DNA of 64,000 bases. It comes from Trametopsis cervina (Eukaryota > Basidiomycota > Agaricomycetes > Polyporales > Irpicaceae). Both the position numbers and the translations under genes were made by a program. The DNA is taken from the NCBI GenBank assembly GCA_022385755.1, contig MU278388.1:62001-126000 (forward strand), written 5' to 3'. Every line of letters begins with the position of its first letter. Positions within the stretch are counted from its first letter, which is position 1. The notes beneath the pieces were generated by a model that had not been told where the DNA came from, searched no databases, and worked only from the letters and a program-made list of their open reading frames with translations. Of the stretch, positions 1 through 11,225 are shown piece by piece.

Positions 1-600
1 TGTCGTCTACCTGCAGGTCGCTATCATCTCGCAAGCCCTTATCTTCATCACCCGTTCGCATGGTTGGTTCTTCACCGAGCGTCCGTCGGTCGCCCTCTTC
101 TGCGCCTTCTGTATCGCTCAGCTCGTGTCCTCCATTATTGCCGCCTACGGTAACTGGGGCTTCACCGACATCGAGGCTGTTGAGGGTGGTTGGATTGGTA
201 TCGTCTGGGTCTGGGTAAGTGTCATCTGATCTGTTTATCTCGAGCGCACACTTATTTTGTTATGTAGAACATCGTTTGGTTCGCCCCCATGGATCTGATC
301 AAGTTCGCCATGAAGGCTACTATCATCAAGCGTCTGCGTGAGCGTCATGAGGCTTCCCTTCGCCAGGAGACCAGCCAGGCCGCCAGCGGTGTTCCCATTA
401 CCCGCACCCAGTCTCGCGCCGCTTCGCTCCACGAGTCTCTCTACTCGAACCGTGTTTCTTTCCTCCGCCGTGCCGCCAACAAGGTCGGTTTCAGGCAAAA
501 GGTTTCGGTCAAGGCCGAGGAGCTTCGCCGCTTCTCCAGCATCCAAGCTGCGCAGACGGGCTCCGTGCTCGCCCGCCATCCTTCGCGACCGACCGCATAG
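1..600 (+). CDS. PMA1: Plasma membrane H+-ATPase (P-type, PMA), 3' end
   Basis: C-terminal part of a fungal P3A-type proton pump, which uses ATP to export protons and energise nutrient uptake at the plasma membrane. Frame 2 is open from the window edge to 214. A GT-AG intron (215-267) follows, and the last exon runs from 268 to the TAG at 598-600. The visible protein starts in the last membrane segments (WFFTERPS loop, then two hydrophobic stretches ending GIVWVWNIVWF). It continues into the cytosolic regulatory tail, with the typical MKATIIKRLRERHEAS segment, SRAASLHES and RRFSSIQ. The Ser/Thr/Arg-rich tail is the known autoinhibitory, phosphorylation-regulated part of the family. The 5' portion lies outside the window. 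Identification is firm from the tail and last helices; the paralog cannot be decided. Confidence 0.93.
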
Positions 601-1450
601 ACGTGATTCTCCTATGATAGACCTCAAGCAGCACAAGCCCCTACTGTAACATTCCTCACAATCTGTCATGGCATCTATACCCGAAGGTCGACGCAACATA
701 TTAGCCCACTATACTGGTGTCATCGTGTCCCCCCTAATACAATCCATTTTTACCCCCATACATATTATCCTCGACATCAGATATCTGACTCAATCGGTTC
801 GCGTGCTTGTTTCGACCTCTTCGGGCGTAGGTTCCTTTTGCGTGTTTCGGCTGGGCGCAACGAGGACTTCTGGGGTTCACTCAACGACTGCAGGTTATTC
901 GATATGTCGTACGTAAATAATATTGCATCTTCACGATGATTCATGGCTTTTCCCTTCCCTTATACGTCTCGTCTCCTTCTCTACACTTCCCGTTCATGTC
1001 GCCACGACCTCATGTATCTCGCGGGGACTGGGAGGCAGCAAATATTCCACTGGCCTCCTTTCGTTACCCACTATTCTTACGTCGCATTGTGACTCCTTTC
1101 ACCGTATTATTCTTGACATTGGCACCCACGTATATAGTCTTCTCTTCGTACATACATTGCCGACGACCATTCCTATGATACAAATGGAAAGATTAATCTA
1201 GAAGTTTAACACAATCTCGTGTGTGATCGTTTGAGCTGGTCGTGCCTTCCCTGAATTCGTCACGGAATTATAAACTGTCAAAGTCACTGTCACATACAAG
1301 GCTCAGATCTTGATACAGTAGCCTTGGTATTCAAACGCTTCATACAGTAGAGTCAATCCAACGAGCCACGGGCATGCAGAAAGCGAGGCGGAGGCGCACC
1401 TCACTGCTTCATAAACTCCACGCCTTGCCAGAAACACTCACTGAACATCG
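601..1450. other. Intergenic: PMA 3' flank and 5' flank of the first F-box copy
   Basis: No gene recognised. The first few hundred bases are T/C-rich and fit the 3' UTR of the proton pump. From about 1300 to 1450 the sequence resembles the DNA just upstream of F-box copies 2 and 3, for example a shared TATTCAAACGCT block, so it belongs to the duplicated unit. Confidence 0.6.
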
Positions 1451-2759
1451 ATGGAACGCAGATCTGGTTTAAACCGCCTTAACGACGACGTGCTTGCACT
1501 CATCTGCGCTGCCGTCAGCCAAGACTCGAAGCCAATGTGGAAATATAATGGTTCACGGCTCGTACGGGAGGTGACGACTCTCATTCTCGGACAGATATAA
1601 CACTGCTGACAACTTCAGACCTCCCTGAAATTCTTTTCACTTACGTGCAGGCGGGTCTGGGCACACTGCGTCCCCTACCTATTCCAGCGAGTCAAGATGT
1701 ACAGCATGGGGAAGAACACGTTGACTCGAGCAGCGAAGATGGTCAACAACTGGAACCCAGCATACTCGAAGCACCTGCGGTGAGTGAACTCGCTGTTTGT
1801 GTGCTGAGATGTATAATTGATCGGAAAGCAGTAAGCTGTCCATCGCGCTTTCTGACCCGTCGGGCTTTGTGCTGGGGGTTTCTCTTGTCGAAGACCTCGC
1901 TGCAAAATTGGCCGATACACTTGACATGATCTCGAAAGCGGCCACACGTCTCGAGACGCTGCGTATAGAGATTGAGGGGTACCGCATGGCGTTGTTCCAG
2001 GCAGCCTTCGCCGCGCGGGGGCTAATGTTTCCTCACGTGCGAAGGCTCATCGTAAGCCCCTCCAATCACTATATGGTCGACCATTGCCCAAATACCACGA
2101 TGCTCGCTGGGAGTGACAGGTTTGGCCCCTTTGGTGAACCTAAAATGGCCCTGGTCGAGAAGGCGGCTGCTTTGCCGGACCTGGAATGTTTTGCATTGCG
2201 GACGTTGTGGGATGGCGCGCTCTTGCGGTGTGCGTCTTTACTTCTCGACACGGTGGTGCTCTTCTTCATCTCTAGCTGCATGCTGACTTGCGTTCTCACT
2301 AGTACTTGGTCATACAGCTATGAGAGTACGAACACTCCTCATTGCCGGCTCTCTGGGCACGCTTCAAACTTACGAAGTATGTCACCATGCGGGCCACCTT
2401 TGACGTTGCACAGGTCACTAATTCGCCGACCCTCTCAGTCGCTCTCTGAGCCTCTCTTGCTGCTCCCGAGTGTCGAGGTCCTGTCTATCCCCACAATTGT
2501 GAAGCTGGATGCAGGCATTGATACCTCCAATGAGGATGACGATACCGAGAACTCGGCAAGGCAGCGCCGAGAGGCAGAGGGGCGCGTTGCGTCTTTCGTC
2601 TTTGACCGCTGTCCAGGGTTGAAGGAGCTCTGGTTTGATAATGCTATACAGGTGACTCGGATACAAGGAGAACGAAGAGGTAGCGAAGACGGTAGCGATG
2701 GACTGGTGTGGTCGCGGGCGGAGGAAATCGAACCTCCCCCATGGGTGGGTTTGATCTGA
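1451..2759 (+). CDS. F-box-like domain protein, tandem copy 1
   Basis: First of three tandem paralogs. Proposed exons: 1451-1570, 1619-1779, 1832-2229, 2303-2376 and 2439-2759 (357 aa). Exon 1 encodes an F-box-like N-terminus (LNRLNDDVLALICAAV), a motif that in fungi usually docks the protein to Skp1 in SCF ubiquitin ligases. Downstream are LTCRRVWAHCVPYLFQ, then a leucine-patterned region (FAARGLMFPHVRRLIV, LECFALRTLWD, LLPSVEVLSIP, CPGLKELWFD) like the degenerate LRR targeting regions of such proteins. Exons 2, 3, 4 and 5 have exactly the same lengths (161, 398, 74, 321 nt) as in copy 2, which fixes the splice sites. No specific substrate can be named. The family call is inferred from the N-terminal motif and repeat pattern. 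Confidence 0.75.
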
Positions 2760-3208
2760 CGATGCGTTTCCAAACGATGGGTTATATGGCTATCTGCCTG
2801 CCGCGAGATGGTAGCGTCGGGATTCGTCCTTCCTGGGTACACACATTCTGTTATGCTCGGAAGTCATTTCGTTGACACTTGGTACTTAGTGAACGACAGA
2901 GATAGAAACAGGCACACACGGTTCCAAGCCAGAACAAAATGCTGAAAATCTCGATGCTCATCTTACGTATATCAACCACTCTTGTGTATTGTATTTTCAT
3001 GAGATACCTCTCGTTTTGTGAATGGCTGATGCTCAGAGCTATCCGCAGCGGGATGTGGTAGAGATGCTCAGATCTTGAGAATCTTGATATTCAAACGCTG
3101 GACGAAAGGTCAACCACCATGAGACTCGGTCATTCAGCCGACGAGACCGAGCTACTGTTCGCTCACCCATAAACCCAACGCCCCGCCAGAAGCCTTCACT
3201 AAACACTG
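2760..3208. other. Spacer between F-box copies 1 and 2
   Basis: No gene. The first 150 bases match the 3' flank of copy 2 (4517 onward), and the last 150 or so match the 5' flanks of copies 1 and 3. The whole spacer is therefore part of the tandem duplication unit. Confidence 0.65.
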
Positions 3209-4516
3209 ATGGAACGCATCTCTGGATTGAACCGTGTCAACGACGACGTACTTGCACTCATCTGCGCCGCCATTAGCCAATTGCAGCCAGCGTGGAACTG
3301 GGATGGCTCGCGTTACACACTGCAGGTGGTAACTCTCATTGTCGAGCAAATACTGCATTGCTGACAGCTTCTTCAGACCCCGCTGAAAGCCTTCTCACTT
3401 ACGTGCAGGCGGGTCTGGGCACGCTGCGTCCCCTATCTGTTCCAGCGATCTACGCTGCACTGCGTTGGGCGTAACATGTGGACTCGAGCAGTGAAGACCC
3501 TCAATGACTGGAATCCAGCATATTCGAAGTATCTACGGTGAGTGGAGTTGGAAATAGAGTGTTGAGGTATATGATAGATCGGAAGGCAGCAAGCTGTCCA
3601 TCGCACTCTCTGACCCATTGGAGCCATGGCCGGCGATTCAGTTCGTCGAAGAACTCGCTACGACATTGGCCAATACCCTTGACATGATCACGAAAGCGGC
3701 TGTCAATCTCCAGTCACTGCGTGTGGAGATTGGCGGGTACCGGATCGCGTTGTTCCAAGCAGCCTTCGCCGCGCGGGGGCTAATGTTTCCTCATGTGCGA
3801 AGGCTCATCGTCAGCCCCTCCAACCACTATATGGTCGACCATTGCCCACATACCACGATTCTCGCTGGGAGTGACAGGTATGGCCCCTTCAAGGACCCTA
3901 ACATCGAGCTGGTTGAGAGGGCAGCTACTTTGTCGGACCTGGAATGCTTTGCATTGCGAACGTCGTGGGATGGGACGCTCTTAAAAGGTACATTTTCATC
4001 TGACGACAAGGCGATGCTCCTCCCTATCCCTAGCTGGGTGCTGACTTGACGCTGTCACCAGTCCTTGCTGAGACAGATATGAAAGTGCGAACACTCCTAA
4101 TCCCCGGTACCCTGGGCTTGCATCTAACTTACGAAGTAAGTCTTTCCGGGTCATATTTGACGTTGCAGAGGTCACTGACTCGCCGGTCCTCTCAGGCGCT
4201 TGCCGAGCCACTCTCGCTGCTCCCGAGTGTCAAGGTCCTATCTATCCCCGGAATTTCAGAGCTTCATGCAGGATTCGAGCCCTCAGATGACGACAACACC
4301 GAGAACTCGGCACAGAAGCGTCGAGAGGCAGAGGAGCGCGTCGCGGCTTTCATCTTTGACCGCTGTCCAGGGTTGAAGGAGCTCTGGTTTGATCAGGCTA
4401 CGAAGGCAATTCGCAAACAAGAGGAACGAGGAGGTAGTAGAGGCGTTAGCAATGCTGGACTTGTATGGTCGCGTGGCGATGAAATCGAAACTCCTGCGTG
4501 GGCGGGTTTGATCTGA
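3209..4516 (+). CDS. F-box-like domain protein, tandem copy 2
   Basis: Second tandem paralog. Exons 3209-3325, 3377-3537, 3590-3987, 4062-4135 and 4196-4516 give an intact 356-aa frame. The N-terminus reads LNRVNDDVLALICAAI (F-box-like), followed by LTCRRVWARCVPYLFQR and the same leucine-patterned blocks as copy 1. The C-terminal part has a charged insert (SDDDNTENSAQKRREAEERV) before FDRCPGLKELWFD. All introns are GT-AG and about 50-75 nt. It is clearly the closest relative of copy 1: FAARGLMFPHVRRLIVSPSN is identical in both. Likely an SCF-type adaptor by family analogy; partner unknown. Confidence 0.76.
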
Positions 4517-4978
4517 CGATGTGTTTCTAAATGATGGTTTATATGACCGTCTGCCTTCCGCGAGATGATAGCATCGAGAGTAACCCTTGCGAGATACACC
4601 ACTTTTGTTCTATTTGGGAGTCATTTCATTAACGATCGGTACTGAGTAAATAGCAGGGATAGAAACAGTCGCACAAAAACCTCAATGCTGCAAATCTCAA
4701 TGCTCATCCATGTATAGTATTCGCTGTTGTGTATTGCATTTTCTTGTAGTGCGTTTCGTTGGTAAACGTTTGATGTTGGATCTATGTTCTCGTATATTTT
4801 CAGAGCTATCCGCTTCGGGGTCGCCGTGGAGATTCTCAGATCTTGACAACCTTGATATTCAAACGCTGGATGACGAGAGTCAACCACCACGAGACACGGA
4901 CATGCAGAAGACGGGACCGAGCTGCTATTCGCTCATTCCTAAACACAACGCCCTGCTAGAGGTCTTCACTGAACACCG
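4517..4978. other. Spacer between F-box copies 2 and 3
   Basis: No gene. It carries the same conserved 3' flank and about 150 bp of conserved 5' flank as the other copies, including the TATTCAAACGCTGGA block near 4856. Confidence 0.65.
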
Positions 4979-6357
4979 ATGGAGTACGTCTCTGGATTGA
5001 ACCGTGTCAACGACGACGTGCTTGCACTCATCTGCGCCGCTGTTAAGCAATCACAAAATTCGGGACGAGTATGGGACTGGAACGACTCGGATCATATCTC
5101 ACTGGCGAGTACTACGTATTGATTTATCGATTCGCGAACGTTGTGTTTCTGACTTCCTCGTTAGAGTCCTCTGAACGCCCTTTCGCTCACATGTAGGCGT
5201 GTCAGGGCACAGTGTGTCCCGTACCTCTTTCAACAGATCACACTGTGCTGTGTTGCGGATCACCCATGGGCGCGAGCAATAGAGATGCTGAGTGACTGGA
5301 ACCCAGCGCATTCGGCATACGTGCGGTGAGTGCATCAGAGCTGTTGTATCGTGGTGTATAATTGATCGGAGGGCAGCGAGCTGTCTATTGCCCTCTCCGG
5401 TCCATACGTTTTCTCTGGGCCACATGATAATCTCGTCGAAGACCTTGCTACGACACTGGCCGATACTCTGTACAGAATCTCGAAAGCGGCTACCAGTCTC
5501 GAAGCGTTGCGTGTAGAGATTGACGAGTTTCAGGTCGGACTATTCCAGGCAGCCTTCGCCGCGCGGGGGTTGATATTTCCTGGCGTGCGGAGGCTTACCG
5601 TCGGTCCTTTCAATGACTATATGGTCGCTCACTGTCCGCACACTACGATGCTTGCCGGGAATCGTGCATGGCGCTCCAGAAGAGAGTATATCACTCGCGA
5701 GTATACACTCAGGTTGTTCGACCAGGCAGTTGGATTGGAAAACCTGGAATGCTTCGCGCTGCGGACCTTGTGGGATTACAAGCTCTTGGTAGGTAGGTGT
5801 TCGTGTAACGGAATAGCAGCGTTCTCCTCTGTCCATAGCCCCGTGTTGACCTCGAAATCTCCTCAGCTCTCGGCGAGGCAGGGCTGCACGTGCGAACCCT
5901 CCTCATCCCCGGGTTTCTAGATTGGTTTACAAGATTTGAGGCTGGTCCCTGTTTGGTTTCTCGCTAAATTTGCATTGGTAGCTGACTTGTTAGGTCCTCT
6001 CAGGCACTCGCCGTCCCGCTATCACTCCTTCCCGATGTTGAAGTTCTGTCTATCCCTATGGCGTCGGAGCTGAACGCAGGCTTCGAGGTCCCGGAATGTG
6101 ACGATGAAGGCTCTGATAGTGAGAGATCCGCCTGGGAGGCGTATATGGATCTGCAGCGTCAAGAGGCAGAGGAGCGCGTCGCTGTTTTTGTCTTTGAGCA
6201 CTGCCCGGGGTTGAGAGAGCTCTGGTTCGATACATCTACAAAGGCTAGTCGGATACAAGACGAGCGAGACAGAGGAGACGGCGGTGAAGATGGTGGTGGG
6301 TTAGTCTGGTTGCGTGGGGATGAAGTTGAGCCTCCTCCGTGGGCAGCGTGGATCTGA
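4979..6357 (+). CDS. F-box-like domain protein, tandem copy 3 (diverged, two apparent GC donors)
   Basis: Third and most diverged copy. Proposed exons 4979-5104, 5165-5325, 5377-5792, 5867-5940 and 6004-6357 (376 aa). Exons 2 and 4 keep the lengths seen in copies 1 and 2 (161 and 74 nt). Exon 5 is 33 nt longer, with an extra acidic segment (ECDDEGSDSERSAWEAYMD). It has the same F-box-like start (LNRVNDDVLALICAAV) and leucine-patterned blocks (FAARGLIFPGVRRLTV, LECFALRTLWD, LRELWFD). Introns 1 and 4 appear to begin with GC rather than GT (5105 and 5941). Intron 4 has an in-frame GT alternative 18 nt downstream; intron 1 has no phase-compatible GT before an in-frame stop. The gene may be functional with GC-AG introns or be decaying. 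Confidence 0.65.
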
Positions 6358-7363
6358 CGGTCCGTCTCTGTGTGTCAGTTTGTCTGGCTATCTGCTTTCT
6401 GCAAGATGACAACAACCAGGGTAGTCATCGGGGGAGGGACAGATCACCTTCTGCCGGTGGCGAGTCCTATGTTTCGTACTCGTGATTGTATACGATCATG
6501 ATTGTAGAACGTACGATATGAAAGGCCAACACATCCTTCGTCAATAGTGTTGATCAGATTGTCCATTGGGCGAACCCGGCTGTGGGAAGGGGCGAAAGAT
6601 AGGACTAAGTGCGCGGTTGTGTGTGTGTCGAAGATGGAGACGCATAGGAACAGTTGCGGATGCGGTCCATCCACATATATCTCTGCGAAACGGCGAAGAA
6701 GTCAATGAGCCAGATAGTTGTTTTCCGTATATCATTCCTGGTGGCCGATTGTCCTTCTGAATAAAGTACAAATGCGCTACCATTAAGCCGAACTCATCGC
6801 CTCTCTTGATGATAATCAGGCGATGATAGATCTTTGCAATCGTATCCATCCAGGGGAACGTTTCCTCGTTTGAATAACATGAATACAGTCAGTCAGATGG
6901 TGATGTCAATGGACGATGACTACAAACTGTCAAACAGCGGCTTCAGGTCGCCATATGAATAGCATACGTCGGCATACCAGCTCTATAGAATTAGACTTAT
7001 AGCGCCCGCGAACATCCGGATGAGGGGTTGTGAATGCTCTTCGAGATGGCACACTGTTGCATCCAGAATCTGTTACACAGGTTTGTTCTCACGATACGCG
7101 ATGTACGGAAAGTTGTGGACTTGCAAAACGCGTGCGGTGCACCCATCGTACGGTCGAATCCAGTAACATCAGATCCACGGTTCGCTTATAAGCTCTGGTA
7201 GACCGGTCACCTAGCACCCCAGTCTCTTCTTCCAAGCCGCTGGACAGGTGAGTGGTTCTGCGACTACCTACGAGCACCTACTAAGAATGAATTTAGCACT
7301 GTAATATTGACTATTACAACTTTGCCTACATTTCCATCCCGTTCATCCCAAAGCAACTCCAAT
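6358..7363. other. Intergenic, no gene seen
   Basis: No supported gene. The stretch holds the 3' flank of F-box copy 3 and the upstream region of the small secreted protein gene. Short open frames here have no recognisable content. Confidence 0.5.
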
Positions 7364-7772
7364 ATGCAGCTCATCAATTCTGTGTTCATGACCCTCTTAT
7401 TGTCGGCCTCCGTTGCGCTTGCGGCACCGCTGAACACTCGTGCAGTGCCTGCGAATGTACCTGCGCATGCACCGCTAGAAAATGTCATAGTTCCCGGTGG
7501 TGCACCAGAGATTGATACTGGTCTAATCGGCTTTGGCGGGTTTCAGTGCGTACCCATACACCGATCTTGGGGTATACTTGCTAATAAGTCTTGCTTTCTC
7601 AACGCATGGGCTTCCATATGATCCCAGGAATTCACTGATTTCGTCGTTGCTGGGGGAACTAGCCACCGCTACCGTCTCGGGACTCGCGGAACCGACCGCT
7701 GTCGCGGCCAGGAACTTCGGTGGGGCTGTGAAGGTAGACAAGACTGTGGCAGGGCAGGGGTGGAGCGAGTAA
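7364..7772 (+). CDS. Small secreted cysteine-free protein
   Basis: Two exons, 7364-7545 and 7628-7772, joined in phase 2, encode 108 aa. The ATG at 7364 is chosen because it starts a clear signal peptide (MQLINSVFMTLLLSASVALA, predicted cut after ALA). The mature part begins APLNTRAVPANV and has no cysteine. It is rich in Ala, Gly and Val, with a hydrophobic stretch (NSLISSLLGELATATVSGLA) and a C-terminal segment ending VAGQGWSE. No family is recognised. Size and signal peptide fit a secreted or cell-wall-associated small protein; an effector-like role would be speculation. The nearest neighbours are more than 1 kb away on both sides. Confidence 0.7.
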
Positions 7773-9494
7773 GCACATCAGGATTACGGCTTCCTATCTG
7801 GGCTTCTGTTGATAGCTTTCGTCGCAGGCTGCAGAAATCGTCTGCCTGAGTCGTTGCCTGCACACGGGCTGTTTGTGGGCATGGACATTTTTATACGAGC
7901 TGTTGTCGTTCTTGAGGGTGCTTGGAACGATCGTGGACTCATGTGTTCAATAATATAATAATGTACTCAAAAAAGAGGAGTGTCGGGCGTACTTTCTCGG
8001 GTCAATGACTTTTGAAAAATGATCCTGCACGAGTTATGATTGTGACTGAAGAGCTGGCTGACTTACGGAGCCAAACGTAGGGTATGAAGGCAAAACGAAA
8101 ACAGCTGTAATTCCATGTGAAGGTAACCTTTGTGGGATGCGCAGGTTTCAGAAGGTGATCGGAGATGGCGGTCGTTGGAGCTAGGTACTCACCAACATTT
8201 TCTGGAAACATCATGCTAGGATCTAAATCATGTACATTGCTGGAAGTATCACTGGTCGGTGCACTGCATCATGCCACCGGGGAGAACACGATGGTCGTGA
8301 TTCACGGCTTGAGGCGCTGGGCGCTTGATATCGTTTGATTCCGGGCTGTTTACTACCCAGATCATCAAGCCAGTAAACTCACTACGGACATCAATATACG
8401 CAGCAGACTGTGAGTACATGAGTCATTGCCGTAATGAGGGTTACTCGCACGCTGAAATGAATGTCAATAAACAGCGACCAGAAAAGATGCCGTGACGTTG
8501 TTTTGCCAGAGTCAAAACAAGTCAGAACATGGACGGCACTCTTGTGGACCCAGCCGCTGCTAATTTTATCAATGAAGGGCGGAAATGAGTCGAAAGATGC
8601 GCCGTTGAGTATCCATCTGCACAAGTCTTTCCAGATAATATTATATCCTACCATTGACTAAAGCCTGTCCTGGCATGCTTTATTTTACTAGGTGGCATGA
8701 ACGGGCAAGGACATGGGGGGTCGTCGTACCTGTAAGGCTTTGGGTACAGATTATTTGCTTCCGTCCGAGGCCGGCAACATCACTGCGGTTCATGATGTAT
8801 CTTTTGGTAGGATGAAAAATAGGTGAGCTTCTACATCTCATCGAAACCGGGATTTCAGGATTTTATGATCTTCGAAAGAAGGAAGTCCAGCAACGAAGTT
8901 CGCCAAAGGTTCTATCATGCCGGTAGACGTTCTACTTCCGTCTCATGTCTTTGCGTTCGCGAATTGAAAGCATCTGTCCAACGTCATCAGCTCACAAAGG
9001 CATTGCGCAGTATCACGTTAGTGGGTGGGCAAGCTGGCTATCCCGTCGGCAGATTGGAAGCACTAGGAGACTACATTTTCAAGCAGCAACCCGAAAGTCT
9101 AGTCTTACGCAAGAGCCTTTCCCAGTCAGAAGCCTCTTTCCCGTTAGTGATCTGTAAGTGCATCACAGATTGTTACTTTGTCCTATGCCTCGTAGAAATC
9201 AAAGCTATACTTGTCCGCGGAATAATACTTGAGCCATGCATCATCATTCCATCCTTTCAAAATCGGAAATTCATAGCCTACCCAACCGTCTGTCAATGGG
9301 ATAACGGTCCTGCAATGCTGGATTGTTATCGACTAGGGTATGTTGATGACTGCCACAATCTTTCAGCCACGGTGTTCTGTTCTTTCGTCAAAGCACGCTG
9401 GGCCATGTCAGCCCACCCATCAATACATAGTAAGGGAACGCGACAATAATACAAGTGGCTCGGTTTTCTACGGCAACAAACGGGGCGTTTATTG
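7773..9494. other. Intergenic, 1.7 kb, possible gene remnant on the minus strand
   Basis: No complete gene recognised. On the minus strand a 3'-terminal exon-like stretch (9309 to 9183, ending in TAG, containing GWVGYEFPILKGW) and an upstream open piece (about 9410-9340) look protein-like in composition, but could not be extended into a gene. A 208-codon plus-strand open frame (8823-9449) starts with GTG and has no recognisable content. Confidence 0.4.
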
Positions 9495-11225
9495 TTACCA
9501 TGTCTGTGACCGCATCAGCAAACCCGTGTGCAAGGGATGGTTTGAGACGGATACTGCTGTGAGCGGGTCGTCCTCTCCTTCGGACAATGATGCGTTATAG
9601 TCGTCCACGTACACAGGCGCCCCCAGATTCCCAATCAGACGTGTCGACCTCCGAGCTGCGAACCGCAAGTCTGACATATTTGACGGGTGGAGGGATGAGC
9701 TGGATCCATCTTGAGCTGCCATGAAGTCCTCCCTAAGGTTCAGGATGAACCGCGTGATGAGCATAGACGTAAGGCTGTGAGGGCGTCAGACAGAACACTT
9801 GTGAGATGTACAGTAGGGACGAACGTGTCTGTGATCGCAGGGACATTGTTGAAGGCCTGTAGGGATACTCTGGTTAGCTTGTGCGGAAACTGTGTTCCAA
9901 TATCAATATGGTACTCACCTCCACGCGAATGGACAGCAGACTAAGAATGTTGAACGATAGTAGGGTGCTTCGCAAATGGTCAGGTTGTTTCCTCATGCAG
10001 CCAGGCAATACGTTCTGCGACTCACAGGAAATATGTGGTACCTGTATATTGAGTAGAGGGATGAGCTCAAGAAACGAGAGGTATATTGTGACAAAAGACT
10101 GACCGTCACGAAGGATCAAATATGACGTCGACCTGTGTGCACCCATGCTCTTCCTCCTCAACACCCGCTGAATGTCGAGCGTTTTGGTCCATGTCAAGGC
10201 GATAATGACACACTCAAACAGTATCGCGAAAACAGTGCCGAAAAGGACTGTAGCCGGTCAGAGCCCGTACGTCAACTACCGACATTTACAAAGGCGATTT
10301 CTGTGCTTACAACTACACAAAAATATCAGTATTGCATATAAAACCAAGAGGGACTTTGTAAACGTACAAGAGTAAATCAGCGGAAGGAAAGTTGAGTGTG
10401 GTTTGTTGGCCGCAGCCTGTAAAAGGCGGGGCTAGGGCGGATAGGGACAGGGTTGTGACGAAGTACTAAGGGTTACGACTGAGGTCAGCGGATGCTGCAT
10501 GGGCAGTGAATGACATACTGTGTTGACCAGAGGATATACAAGCCCAAGGATAAGGATGCATCCACCTATCTTCATATCTTTCCCCCACACAGCGTACATA
10601 CGTAGAGTAGCAAAAACTGCAACGCAAAATTGAGGTGCATGTCTTTTGCTCGACAGGATTTACACTGACCTGCGACCAACAGGTACATGATAATCGTGCA
10701 ACCTTCGCTCACCCTCCAAACCACATTGCATCTAACGTGGGTCAGCACTAGATTCGCGTATAGCATGTGCACACTCACATCTACAAATCGGTGTAAGTTA
10801 CGTGCGCACATAACATCGCTTTAATGTACTCACCACGTCCGCATTATTCTCAGTCTCTCCACTCCACGATACAGTTTGCACCAATCGAATCAACCGATTG
10901 AAGAAGACAACGTATCGATTCACGAAGAAGAGGACAGCAGCACCGTGTTTAGGCCGCTGCCACACACACTTGATTTCTTGTGGCAAGGTAAGAAGATAGT
11001 CGTAGAAGAAGAGCGCTGCAACAACACCGGTCAGAAAACACAATCTTATTGCATGGACTGCTACACGCACTGCTAGCTGCAACCTCCAGGTAAACTGCGA
11101 TTTGCCTGCGAACGAAGTGAGCTGTAGGAACGGGTGTAGCGGATTAGATGGAGCATTTACACAGTCTGCAAGTAATCAACCAATTGTACGAAGAAAGCGA
11201 GACTGTCGTCGGCCGGCGACGCCAT
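9495..11225 (-). CDS. DUF6533 multi-pass membrane protein
   Basis: A member of the large basidiomycete DUF6533 family of predicted seven-helix membrane proteins of unknown function. Exon 1 (11225-11163) encodes 21 residues beginning MASPADDSLAFFVQL. The next exon contains the family's signature region (LFFYDYLLTLPQEIKCVW, then GAAVLFFVNRYVVFFNRL). Further exons, read from high to low coordinates, give CNVVWRVSEGCTIIMYLLVA, VFATLRMYAVWG, then LTWTKTLDIQRVLRRK with LILRDG. The last exon has LITRFILNLRED, SDLRFAARR and LIGNLGAPV, ending at 9495. That order and those motifs match the family well. Introns are GT-AG and short; several internal joins were not resolved to the base. No function can be assigned. 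Confidence 0.75.

Larger units (their letters stand above)
1300..6450 (+). repeat. Direct tandem triplication, unit about 1.76 kb
   Basis: The three F-box start codons lie at 1451, 3209 and 4979, giving spacings of 1758 and 1770 bp. Coding exons, introns and both flanks are recognisably repeated, so the duplication unit includes promoter and terminator. Copies 1 and 2 are more alike than either is to copy 3. Confidence 0.8.

Noticed and set aside
8823..9449. 208-codon plus-strand frame
   Set aside because: Begins with GTG, no recognisable motif, mixed Cys-rich composition, no splice or flank support.
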